A DNA stretch of 64,000 nucleotides from DATDPM01 sp963841995 (GTDB lineage: Bacteria > Pseudomonadota > Alphaproteobacteria > DATDPM01). Below, piece by piece: positions 8,755 through 15,972 of the stretch (positions within the stretch are counted from its first letter, which is position 1; the number at the start of each line of letters is the position of its first letter). The position numbers and the translations under genes are program-made. Where the stretch lies: assembly GCA_963841995.1 (NCBI GenBank), contig CAWJEX010000003.1, positions 1-64,000 on the forward strand. The letters run 5' to 3'. The notes below the pieces were generated by a model. The model had not been told where the DNA came from and did no database searches. It worked only from the letters and a program-made list of their open reading frames with translations.

Positions 8755-8988
8755 TTAGGCTGATTTCGGCAGAACAATCACTTTCGCTTCGCCCGGCTGC
8801 AAAGATCCTTGCGTGACCCTCTCGACGGGGAAGGGAATGATGCTTGCGGTGCGGCGCCCGGGTGCCTTTTTCTTAGGCTTCTTCGAGGAAGCCGACGGCG
8901 CGACGGCGAAGTTCCACGCCGCGATCCAGGCGAGGCCGGGCCAGACGAAAAGTTCCAATCGATCAGTGGTTCGTTTTGTTTTCATCAT
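8755..8988 (-). CDS. small hypothetical protein (77 aa)
   Basis: From the MMKTKRTTDRLELFVWPGL start the protein has a tryptophan-rich hydrophobic patch (LFVWPGLAWIAAWNFAVAP), a basic hinge (SSKKPKKKAPGRR) and a C-terminal VIVLPKSA. The hydrophobic patch could be one weak membrane segment. I recognise no family. The long frame begins at 9006, but the ATGs at 8988/8985 look better. It converges on the hemerythrin gene with 15 bases between the stops. Confidence 0.45.
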   Translation of the reverse strand: MMKTKRTTDRLELFVWPGLAWIAAWNFAVAPSASSKKPKKKAPGRRTASIIPFPVERVTQGSLQPGEAKVIVLPKSA

Positions 8989-9026
8989 GCAATCTCGGCG
9001 GCCCAATCTGCGCGGAATGTGACATC

Positions 9027-9127
9027 AATGGGGTGTCAGACTCGAATCTGTCAGAAAATGTACGTTATTCGTCCTAAGTCCGACGTTTTTTACCTTACGG
9101 AGTTCTGACAGTTTTCCGGGGCATTAG
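9027..9127 (+). repeat. dispersed 100-bp repeat, copy 1 (diverged)
   Basis: Shares with the copies at 11328 and 13558 the ordered blocks ATCAATGGGGTGTCAGACT, CTGTCAGAAAATGTACGTT, a middle GTCCGACGTTTTTT, then a final TTCTGACAGTTTTCCGG. It lacks the tRNA-Lys fragment that precedes the other two. The repeated GTCAGA/TCTGAC half sites on both strands suggest a recombinase or transposase binding end. Confidence 0.65.
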
Positions 9128-9320
9128 GGCGCGCGGTTGGCTGCCGATCGGGCAAATGCAGCGGCCCGAGCGCGCATATGTCTTGTCCGATGTGAAAACC
9201 TGGTTCGGGCGGTCCGGATGACCGTTTTCAACAGAGACACCAGCTCAGTCGATACCTCTGGCACTGCCGCCTGTATCTGTGCGGAAGTGGCACGAGGATT
9301 TCTGAGGAGGAGCGGATCCC

Positions 9321-9548
9321 ATGGCGAAATGCGATGTGTGCGGCAATGATTATGACAAAGGCTTCCAAGTGACGAAGGAGGGCCGGACGATGACTTTCGA
9401 CAGTTTCGAATGCGCGATTCACGCGATGGCCCCATCTTGCGCGCAGTGCAATTGCAAGGTCGTAGGCCATGGCGTCGAAGTTGCTGGAAAGATCTATTGC
9501 GGCGCCCATTGCGCCCAGCACCAGGGTGGTCTCAAAGATCGCGCCTGA
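9321..9548 (+). CDS. small zinc-finger-like protein (75 aa)
   Basis: The protein starts MAKCDVCGNDYDKGFQV and holds cysteine pairs CxxC, a single C in FDSFECAIHAM, then CAQCNC and CGAHCAQH. The spacing fits a two-site treble-clef or MYM/TRASH-like zinc-binding protein, a known small conserved family in alphaproteobacteria (from memory). Its function is unknown. An AGGAGGAG ribosome site lies 9 bases before the ATG. It is monocistronic and next to the IS6 remnant. Confidence 0.65.
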   Translation: MAKCDVCGNDYDKGFQVTKEGRTMTFDSFECAIHAMAPSCAQCNCKVVGHGVEVAGKIYCGAHCAQHQGGLKDRA

Positions 9549-9614
9549 GTTGCGGGCACATGGCTTTGACACGTTAACTCTCGTCGGGCGCAGTTTATTC
9601 GCGGTCTGCCGCGG

Positions 9615-10052
9615 TTAAGCCATAGCGGTCGCGTCGTTCCAGGCGTGATGAGCCGCGGCACGGAAGCGGTGGAGGGTGGCACGCGAGATGAGGTGTCGCT
9701 GGACGTTGAAGACATTGTAAACGGCGGCGTGGACGGAGACGAAGCGCTGGGCTGAAGCGGCCGATTTGAAGCCCTGCATCTTGCGCTCTCTTCGCCGCAC
9801 TGGCTGGTGCGAGTTTTCTGCTCGGTTGTTGGCGCGCAGACCCTGCTCGTGCCGTCCCGAAAACCCGATCACCTGCAGCGCGGCGCGGTAGGACCCAAGT
9901 TTGTCAGTGACGATGACGGTCGGCGCAATGCCCTGCCGCTTCGGCAGTTTCTTGACCAGCTTCAACGCGGCCGCTTTGTCCCGCCGCGGCTGGACCAGCA
10001 CATCGAGCACTTCGCCTTCGCTGTCGATCGCCCGCCACATGGACGTGCGCCG
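9615..10052 (-). pseudogene. IS6-family transposase, N-terminally truncated
   Basis: The frame reads SMWRAIDSEGEVLDVLVQPR and continues through VTDKLGSYRAAL, NNRAENSHQPVRRRERKMQG and FKSAASAQRFVSVHAAVYN, which are the middle and end of an IS6/IS26-type DDE transposase (second D, then the E of the RAENSHQP motif). The first 90 or so residues, including the first catalytic D, are gone: an in-frame TAG sits just upstream at about 10050. Inactive remnant. Confidence 0.8.
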
Positions 10053-10387
10053 GACCTAATCAAGGAGGGGCGGCCACCGGATCGGGCGGATATGCCGCAA
10101 TCGGAGTGCAGCCTGCCGCCCAAGAACCCCGCTGGCACTCGCGACTGATGGGCGCCGGCAACCACTCCAAAAGATTCCGGCATCGTGCAAGCGCCCGACA
10201 GCGTCTTTGAGCCCATGGCGAGCTTCAGTGCAGACTTTCAAATTGTCGGACGAGACATCGTGGTGAAACCCCGGTGCGCCGCGCGGTGCGGTTGCTGGGC
10301 GTGGGGACCCGCCGTGCGGGCCAGAAAGGCCGACAAGTTCCGTGTATTGTTCCCCGATAGCAGGAGAATCCGGCGGCGGAGGTGGAT
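10053..10387. other. gap with no supported gene
   Basis: About 330 bases between the broken IS6 transposase and the glycosylase gene. Frames on both strands are shadows with poor composition. No IS6 inverted repeat could be made out at the truncated side. Confidence 0.4.
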
Positions 10388-11188
10388 ATGCCAGAACTTC
10401 CCGATGTTGAGCTGTTCCGGCGGCGCTTGATCGCGACAAGTCTGAGACGCCGGGTCGTGCGTGTGCGCGGCGGCGACCGGCGCCTTGTCGCTCCACTCGC
10501 GCCCAAGACCTTTGCCGGAAAGCTGAGCGGACGGCGTTTCGTTTCGGCCCGCCGGTACGGTAAGTATTTGTTCGTGCGCCTCGATAGAGGCGGCTGGTTT
10601 GCGCTCCATTTTGGGATGACCGGGAACCTTCTCTACGTCCGACCCGGCGTCTCGCCGCCGGCGTTTGCGCGGCTGCTGTTCGAATTTGCCGACGGGGGCC
10701 GTCTCGTTTTTGCTGATAAACGCCGGCTTGGCCGGTTACGAATCGTCGCAGACACCGACGCCTTCATTGCGGCACAGGACCTCGGGCCCGACGCGCTATC
10801 CGGGAAAGCCGATCTTGGCGTGTTCAAGGCGGCCTTGAAGGGGCGCAAATGCGGCGTCAAATCCGCGCTTATGGACCAGGCCGCGATCGCCGGGATCGGC
10901 AACATCTATTCCGATGAAATCCTTTATCAGGCGGGAATAAAACCGAAGCGGTCTGCCCGCACGCTCGAGGACAAGGAGATTGCGCGCGTCTTCCGCCAAG
11001 CGAAGCGTGTGCTTCGGACCGCGATCGCGCGCGGCGCGGGATCCGAACAACTCTTCGAGCGCTTGCCGCCGAGTTTTCTGCTTCGTCATCGCATCAAAGG
11101 CGGCAAATGCCCGCGCTGCCGCCGCCCCCTTCGCACCCTCAAGCTCGCGGGGCGCACGGGATATTATTGCGGCCGCTGCCAGTCTTGA
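10388..11188 (+). CDS. mutM: Fpg/MutM-family DNA glycosylase
   Basis: Base-excision repair glycosylase/AP lyase acting on oxidised purines. The start is ATG-CCA at 10388, so the mature N-terminal proline nucleophile and catalytic glutamate are in place (MPELPDVE); a GTG two codons earlier is rejected for that reason. Further signatures: the beta-sandwich with HFGMTGNLLY, the lysine region FADKRRLGRLR, the helix-two-turn-helix AGIGNIYSDEILYQAGI, and a C-terminal zinc finger with CPRC and CGRC (16 residues apart). At 266 residues the length is normal. Together these favour a Fpg-like role, though some relatives are Nei-like. It lies in the mobile hot spot, so it could be a second paralogue rather than the housekeeping copy. 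Confidence 0.88.
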   Translation: MPELPDVELFRRRLIATSLRRRVVRVRGGDRRLVAPLAPKTFAGKLSGRRFVSARRYGKYLFVRLDRGGWFALHFGMTGNLLYVRPGVSPPAFARLLFEFADGGRLVFADKRRLGRLRIVADTDAFIAAQDLGPDALSGKADLGVFKAALKGRKCGVKSALMDQAAIAGIGNIYSDEILYQAGIKPKRSARTLEDKEIARVFRQAKRVLRTAIARGAGSEQLFERLPPSFLLRHRIKGGKCPRCRRPLRTLKLAGRTGYYCGRCQS

Positions 11189-11227
11189 CGGCCATGCGCG
11201 CGGCTCCCCGGCGTGTCTAGCGCCGCC

Positions 11228-11431
11228 GGGCGTTTTTCGAAGAGAATTCAGAAAGTTGTTGGTGGGCGCACCAGGACTCGAACCTGGGACCCGCTGATTA
11301 AGAGTCAGCCGAGAATCGTGGAATATCAATGGGGTGTCAGACTGGAGTTTGTCAGAATATGTACGTTATTTGTACGGAGTCTGTCGTTTTTATCCGAAAA
11401 CGAGTCTGACGTTTTTCCGGTCATCAAGGCC
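11228..11431. repeat. direct repeat, copy A (tRNA-Lys 3' half plus 100-bp repeat)
   Basis: About 200 bases matching 13460-13656 with roughly one mismatch per eight bases. The order in both is a GGGCGTTT..GAGAATTCA lead, the 3' half of a tRNA-Lys gene, GAGAATCGTGGAATATCA, then the GTCAGACT repeat that also occurs at 9027. The two copies stand in the same orientation around the radical SAM gene, as attachment sites or recombined repeats would. Confidence 0.75.
11260..11309 (-). tRNA. partial tRNA-Lys(CTT), 3' half only
   Basis: The minus strand reads the anticodon arm CTGACTCTTAATCAG (anticodon CTT), the variable loop, a T arm GGTTCGAGTCC and an acceptor strand ending GCGCCCACCA. The acceptor 5' strand and D arm are replaced by unrelated GATATTCCACGATTCTCG, so it cannot fold as a tRNA. 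This is the kind of tRNA 3' piece left at integrase attachment sites. Confidence 0.75.
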
Positions 11432-11597
11432 CTCTTCGCGGGCCTAAAGTCATCCTGCAACCTCAGATGCTGCGCTGTAACCCCGTGCCGCACCAGAACT
11501 TGGGCGGCAATCACAGTTCATTAACCCGGTTTCTCCACAATTGTAATACCGAGTTGTATGATTGAGTCAGTGGGACAGCTTGGCGAGCAGTACATTG

Positions 11598-12962
11598 ATG
11601 AATCCTAACACGATCGCCGACGAAATCCGCGATTTGACCGAGGATGCGATCCTGCTCGCCGAGGGCAATGGGGACGAAGGCGTACCCAAGGCCGCCCGCT
11701 ATTTACGCCAGGGCAAGATTACCGAGACCTTGCGCGAATGCAGTGCCGTATTGAAGCGCGACTCGCGGCACGCATTGGCACGGCTCTACTACGGGATCGC
11801 GGCGTACAAGCGTGGCGATCTGAAAAACGCCGGCCGCCAGTTCCAAGTCTTTCTCGAATCGCCCGCCGGGACGCCGCCCATTACCGAGAGAGTCCGAAAT
11901 CTGCTCGACTTGTTCGCCGTGCATTTGAACAACGGCGGCGAATCGCAGACAACCGGCGTCGCGGATCCTGCAGACAAGGCGGGATCGATTCAGCGCGTGA
12001 GCTATCGCGGCCATAGCCCCGGCTCCGTCATCACTATAAATTGGTTCATCACCGGCCATTGCAACTTCACTTGTTCCTATTGCCCGGTGTACGACAACAG
12101 GGCCGAATATCCGCCGCTGGCGTACCTCGTCGCCGCTGCCGATAAGATCGCAAAGCTTGGCCGTCCCGACGTCAAGGTCGTGCTTACCGGAGGGGAGCCG
12201 TCCATCCATCCCGGTTACATCGACTTCGTCGCGCATCTGGCGGAGAACATTCCAAATCTGACCACTCTTCGCACGGAAACAAATCTGAGCCGCAAGCCGC
12301 GATTCTACCGGGATCTCATGGATCGGACGGCGGAGCACGCGGATCTCTTGCAATTTGACGCCTCGATTCACTTTGAGTTCACGCAGATCGACCAACTCCT
12401 GGATAACGCGCGATTCCTTTCCGACAAGGGCGCCACTGTTCAGATCCGGTTGCTGGCCAATCCCGAACGCATGACAGAGGTGAGAAGGCTTGCCCATGAG
12501 CTTGGGCCGCATTGCAAGGAACGGCTGCGATTGATCGTCAAGACCATGCGCAAGGATCTCGGCAAAGAAATCGACGAGCGTTACACGCCGGAAGATTTGG
12601 CTTGGCTTTCCGAGGTTTACGACGAGGAAGACATCGACCAGCCGATCATCGTCGATTTTCTCCACGACGGACCCGATGAGCCGCGCGTCGAACGGCGCGA
12701 ATTCGCCGCCAACGAACTCATTGCGCGCAAGCTCAACCGGTTCAAGGGCATGGGTTGTTACGCCGGCGTCGAGATGATCACGATCGATTGGGACGGCTTT
12801 ATGAGCCGCGCCGTTTGTTTCCGCGGCCACCGCAACGAAAAGGCGAATATTTATCGCGACGCCGAGATTCCCAAACAGATGTTGCGGCCGGTGATATGCC
12901 CGTTCAAGTATTGCTCCTGCCCCGAGGACATTGCCATAACCAAGGTTGCGCTCGGCAAATAG
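11598..12962 (+). CDS. TPR-radical SAM protein with cysteine-rich C-terminus
   Basis: Radical SAM enzyme with the cluster motif CNFTCSYC (about residues 165-172) and the VLTGGEPSIHP glycine-rich SAM motif. The first 110 residues look like TPR repeats (ARYLRQGKITETLRECSAVL, LARLYYGIAAYKRGD). The C-terminal part has cysteines in GCYAGVEMITIDWDG, AVCFRGH and CPFKYCSCPED, arranged like a SPASM-type auxiliary cluster domain. Relatives modify peptides or proteins, but no short precursor gene is visible nearby. The ATG at 11598 is chosen; the frame is open from a TTG at 11562, and neither has a strong ribosome site. It is alone between the two direct repeats. Substrate unknown. Confidence 0.8.
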   Translation: MNPNTIADEIRDLTEDAILLAEGNGDEGVPKAARYLRQGKITETLRECSAVLKRDSRHALARLYYGIAAYKRGDLKNAGRQFQVFLESPAGTPPITERVRNLLDLFAVHLNNGGESQTTGVADPADKAGSIQRVSYRGHSPGSVITINWFITGHCNFTCSYCPVYDNRAEYPPLAYLVAAADKIAKLGRPDVKVVLTGGEPSIHPGYIDFVAHLAENIPNLTTLRTETNLSRKPRFYRDLMDRTAEHADLLQFDASIHFEFTQIDQLLDNARFLSDKGATVQIRLLANPERMTEVRRLAHELGPHCKERLRLIVKTMRKDLGKEIDERYTPEDLAWLSEVYDEEDIDQPIIVDFLHDGPDEPRVERREFAANELIARKLNRFKGMGCYAGVEMITIDWDGFMSRAVCFRGHRNEKANIYRDAEIPKQMLRPVICPFKYCSCPEDIAITKVALGK

Positions 12963-12986
12963 TACGAGAACTAATCGCCCGAACCG

Positions 12987-13118
12987 ATGAACTTCCGCAG
13001 GCCCTTGGTGCCGGCCACGCTGCTGCGCTGATACAAACGCTTTCTCGCCGATGTGCGGCTTGAGAGCGGCGAGATCGTTACCACCCATTGCCCCAATCCC
13101 GGCTCGATGATGGGATGA
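12987..13118 (+). pseudogene. sfsA: sfsA remnant, N-terminal 40 codons with a nonsense mutation
   Basis: Translation gives MNFRRPLVPATLLR, stop, YKRFLADVRLESGEIV and THCPNPGSMM. This is the start of the SfsA family, where the usual text is RYKRFLADV...HCPNTGSM. The in-frame TGA at 13029-13031 replaces an expected arginine codon (CGA to TGA would do it). Homology stops right after SMMG, where an IS3 remnant begins, so the rest of the gene is gone. Confidence 0.75.
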
Positions 13119-13119
13119 C

Positions 13120-13310
13120 CGGCCCAACCGAGTGGTCCACTTGGAATGTTGGTTTAGGGACGGTGTCCGTGTCACCGGTTGGTTACCTGGCCTCGCGCCC
13201 GGCAACGAGGCTAGCGAGGCCGGCCAGCAAATAGCCTCTCGCGCCGGCGGTCGATAGCCAAGCGACGAGTGCGGACGCACGGCGCGTTTGGAGCAGAATA
13301 CGCAGGTGAA
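13120..13310 (-). mobile_element. IS3-family remnant, transposase C-terminus
   Basis: The minus strand reads VRPHSSLGYRPPAREA, the hallmark end of IS3-group OrfB (Y-N-x-x-R-P-H-S-S-L-G-Y-R-P-P-A), followed by about 40 residues to LNQHSKWTTRLG, a common terminal segment of this subgroup. The rest of the transposase is missing, and the remnant abuts the broken sfsA. Confidence 0.7.
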
Positions 13311-13414
13311 CAAGAGACTGGTTAAGCCACTGATTTGGAATCAGCTGCGCTTGAGCTTTTCCACGTTGAAAATCAACGCGCCAGCAGACTTCTTTCTCTG
13401 ACGAATTGCCGTTT

Positions 13415-13437
13415 TGTCAGACTTTCGGTCTGACAAA
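13415..13437. repeat. perfect hairpin made of the GTCAGAC motif
   Basis: TTGTCAGAC-TTTCG-GTCTGACAA is a 9-base perfect stem. Its arm repeats the GTCAGAC half site found several times in the nearby 100-bp repeats, 130 bases downstream. It could be a recombinase binding palindrome; no U tail supports a terminator. Confidence 0.5.
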
Positions 13438-13459
13438 TCACGTCACGGCTTGTCAGCAA

Positions 13460-13656
13460 TCGGGCGTTTCTCGTTGAGAATTCACAAGGTTATTGGTGGG
13501 CGCACCAGGACTCGAACCTGGGACACGCTGATTAAGAGTCAGCCGAGAATCGTGGAATATCAGTGGGGTGTCAGACTGGAGTCTGTCAGAATATGTACGT
13601 TATTTGTATAGAGTCTGTTATTTTTACCCGAAGACGACTCTGACGTTTTTTCGGTC
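13460..13656. repeat. direct repeat, copy B (tRNA-Lys 3' half plus 100-bp repeat)
   Basis: Partner of the repeat at 11228-11431, same orientation and same order of blocks. In this copy the GTCAGACT part contains the perfect palindrome CAGACT-GG-AGTCTG. The IS630 at 13661 inserted into a TA right at the end of this copy, and a serine recombinase tail resumes after the IS. Confidence 0.75.
13494..13543 (-). tRNA. partial tRNA-Lys(CTT), 3' half only, second copy
   Basis: Same truncated tRNA-Lys as at 11260-11309, with one base changed (GGGACA for GGGACC on the plus strand). It again lacks the D arm and the 5' acceptor strand. Two identical truncation points show that the tRNA piece was already part of the repeated unit when it duplicated. 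Confidence 0.75.
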
Positions 13657-13660
13657 ATTA

Positions 13661-14710
13661 GAGCGGGATGATTTTGGGCTGAATCGATTTGGGATTCCCG
13701 AATTGGGGGATTTGTGATTCAACCTTCTGGCTGGAGTGGAGGCCAGGAGGTATGGCGAAACCCTATTCTATCGATCTTCGAGAGCGTGTTGTTTCGGCGG
13801 TTGAGAAGGGCGGCCTGTCGCGGCACCGGGCGGCGGCACAATTTGAGCTCGGGGTCAGTACGGTGATCAATTGGGTCCGGCGGTTCCGGGAGACGGGGAG
13901 CGTGGCGCCGGGCAAGATGGGCGGGCACAAGCCGAAGGCCATTCGAGGCGAGCACCACATCTTTCTGGTGCAACGGATCAAGGAACGAGACTTCACGCTG
14001 CGCGGGCTGGTGGCCGAACTCGCCGAGCGCGGCCTCAAGGTCGATTATCGGTCGGTCTGGAACTTCGTCCATGCCGAGAAGCTGAGCTTCAAAAAAAACG
14101 GTACTCGCCAGCGAACAGGATCGTCCCGACGTCGCGCGAAGGCGTGAGCAGTGGACAAAATATCAGAACCGGATTGAACCTGAGCGCTTGGTATTCATCG
14201 ACGAAACCTGGACCAAGACCAACATGGCGCCGCTCAGGGGATGGGCGCCGCAGGGCAGGAGGCTCAGGGCCAAGGCTCCTTACGGCCACGGGAAAACCAT
14301 GACGTTCTTGGCGGCGCTGCGCCACGATCGCATCGATGCGCCATGGCTCATCGACGGTCCGATCAATGGCGAAAGATTCCGGATCTATATCGAGAAAGTC
14401 CTCGTCCCCACCCTGAGGCCCGGCGACATCGTTATCATGGACAATCTCGGCAGCCATCGGGGAAGAGCCATTCGCCGAGCCATCCGATCGGCCGGCGCCA
14501 AGCTGTTCCTCCTGCCAAAATATTCGCCAGACCTCAATCCCATCGAACAGGTGTTTGCCAAGCTCAAGCACCTGTTGCGCAAGGCGGCGGCGCGTACCAT
14601 CGAAGCCGTCTGTGCCAGCATCGGCCAACTCCTCGACGCCTTCACACCACAGGAGTGCGCCAACTACTTCAAAAACGCCGGCTATGGGCTAACCTGAAAT
14701 CATCCCGCTC
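13661..14710 (+). mobile_element. IS630-family insertion sequence, two-frame type, complete
   Basis: The left end is GAGCGGGATGATTT; the reverse complement of the right end is GAGCGGGATGATTT as well. A TA is present at each side (13659-13660 and 14711-14712), the expected target duplication. At 1050 bases with orfA/orfB joined by a slippery A run, it has the standard layout of this IS630 subgroup. It separates copy B of the direct repeat from a serine recombinase tail. Confidence 0.92.
13752..14697 (+). CDS. IS630 transposase, OrfA-OrfB fusion by -1 frameshifting
   Basis: OrfA (13752-14147) starts MAKPYSIDLRERVVSAVEKG after an AGGAGG ribosome site and holds two helix-turn-helix units. OrfB continues in the -1 frame and holds the DDE domain: LVFIDETWTKT, VIMDNLGSHRG and SPDLNPIEQVFAKLK. 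The frames overlap at a run of eight A residues (14091-14098). A -1 shift there joins FKK to TVLASEQDRPDVARRREQW without loss of family sequence. Such A-run slippage is the known way these IS elements make transposase, so I treat it as programmed, not as damage. Confidence 0.88.
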
Positions 14711-14712
14711 TA

Positions 14713-15060
14713 GCGCTCGAAGCCAAGAAAGACAGTTTGGTTCGCAGCCTGCGCGAGGCCAAACCGACGCCCGTGCGCTTCCATCCAAACCTGGCCGAAG
14801 TTTATCGCCAGAAGGTGGCTCGGTTACGCGACGAGCTGAACCGGCATGAACTCCGCAGCCAAGCCGCCGAGGTTATCAGGGGCCTGATCAAGGAGATCCG
14901 GCTTACTCCCGAGAACGGCCAACTTCAAATCGAACTCGCCGGCAATCTGGCCGAAATCCTGGCATTTGCCAATAAATCCCCCGGTCGAGGTCCCTCGACG
15001 GGGGCCAGAATAACGCTGGTAGCGGCGGAGGGACTTGAACCCCCGACACGCGGATTATGA
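14713..15060 (+). pseudogene. large serine recombinase, C-terminal remnant
   Basis: After the IS630 the plus strand reads LEAKKDSLVRSLREAKPTPV, HPNLAEVYRQKVARLRDEL, AAEVIRGLIKEIRLTPENGQ and IELAGNLAEIL. This is the coiled-coil and C-terminal part of resolvase-like large serine recombinases that mobilise islands. The catalytic N-terminus and zinc ribbon are missing. The frame runs on as VAAEGLEPPTRGL into the antisense of tRNA-Met, which often happens where such a recombinase gene borders its tRNA-linked insertion point. Confidence 0.75.
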
Positions 15061-15092
15061 TTCCGCTGCTCTACCACCTGAGCTACGCCGCC
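15017..15092 (-). tRNA. tRNA-Met(CAT), elongator-like
   Basis: The minus strand folds as a complete tRNA: acceptor GGCGGCG with CGCCGCT (G1-U72), D arm GCTCAGGTGGTAGAGC, anticodon stem GCGGA/TCCGC around ATCATAA, T arm GGGGGTTCAAGTCCC and an encoded CCA. The anticodon CAT and the lack of the G-C rich initiator anticodon stem favour elongator Met; a lysidine-modified Ile tRNA is a less likely alternative. Confidence 0.92.
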
Positions 15093-15225
15093 CCAAAGGG
15101 ATGGGCCGCAAAAGCGGCCCATGTGATCCTCATACCGTAATTATAAGCCCGAAGCCGGGCCTGCGGCTATAAGCCACCGCACTCCGAAGCGTCAAGCCGC
15201 CCGAAAACCCGGGAGAATTAAGCCC

Positions 15226-15897
15226 CTATTTGGTCGGCGGCGGAAGCGCCGATCCTTTGTCCGGCTGTGCCGGTGCTGCCATGTGGCTGCTCGATCCGGT
15301 ATCGCCAGTGCCCTGGTCGCCACCCAGGCTAGCACGGAGCTTCGCGATGCACTCCTCGTCGCTCCCGCCCTTCGACTTGCAGTCGTCGATGAATTGGCGC
15401 TGCGCCTGGGCTTGCTGAACGCGCTGCTCAAACCGGTCCTTGCATTGATCTTCCGTCAATCCGTCCTTCTGGCATTGCGCCTTGAAGTCGGCGACGACCT
15501 GGGCTTGCTTTTGCGAGATGAATTTCGCGCAATCTTCGTCGCTGCCGGTGATGCCGTTTTCCTTGCAGAATGCCCGTTTCTGGCCCATGGCCGCCTCGCG
15601 CCGCTGCGCAACCCATTTGCGGCACGCTTCTTCGCCGGTGAGGTTTTGCTTGGCGCAGATGCCTAACACGAGCTGCTTGCGTTCGTTGTATTGCTTTAAG
15701 CAGTCGGCATCGGTCAGCCCCTGCTTCTTGCACGCGTCCAAGAATCCCGGGAACCAGTCCTCGGGTCCGCTGGTGCCCCCCGCCGCCGAGGGGGCGGGAG
15801 CCGGTGCCGGGTTATCGGCTGCCAAGGCGAGTGATCCGGACAAAACCGAGATCGCGATAAGACCGGCCGTAGTCGCGGCCGCAATCAATGTTTTCAT
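15226..15897 (-). CDS. secreted protein with five cysteine-pair repeats
   Basis: From the ATG at 15897 (GGAG 10 bases upstream) a signal peptide, MKTLIAAATTAGLIAISVLS and on to ALAADN, is followed by a Pro/Ala linker and five related units of about 27-35 residues. Each has two cysteines about 9-11 apart: CKKQGLTDADC, CAKQNLTGEEAC, CKENGITGSDEDC, CQKDGLTEDQC and CKSKGGSDEEC, joined by basic/glutamine-rich helices. It ends in a Pro/Gly tail. I know no named family. The paired cysteines suggest periplasmic disulfide-linked helical hairpins. It lies after mnmA at the tail of the isc operon with a 75-base gap, so co-transcription is possible but unproven. Confidence 0.7.
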   Translation of the reverse strand: MKTLIAAATTAGLIAISVLSGSLALAADNPAPAPAPSAAGGTSGPEDWFPGFLDACKKQGLTDADCLKQYNERKQLVLGICAKQNLTGEEACRKWVAQRREAAMGQKRAFCKENGITGSDEDCAKFISQKQAQVVADFKAQCQKDGLTEDQCKDRFEQRVQQAQAQRQFIDDCKSKGGSDEECIAKLRASLGGDQGTGDTGSSSHMAAPAQPDKGSALPPPTK

Positions 15898-15972
15898 AAA
15901 AATCTCCGGGTACGTGGCGCCGCCGTGGCGCCGGCCCAAATGGTTAGGTGAAGTAATCCCCGTCAGGCGGCG

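Noticed and set aside
11703..13313. A 536-codon minus-strand frame opposite the radical SAM gene
   Set aside because: Only its first 65 codons (the IS3 remnant) resemble real protein; the rest is antisense to the radical SAM gene.
14085..14190. Reading the IS630 orfA/orfB break as a dead transposase
   Set aside because: The A8 run at the overlap and continuous -1 frame protein match the programmed frameshift of this IS subgroup.
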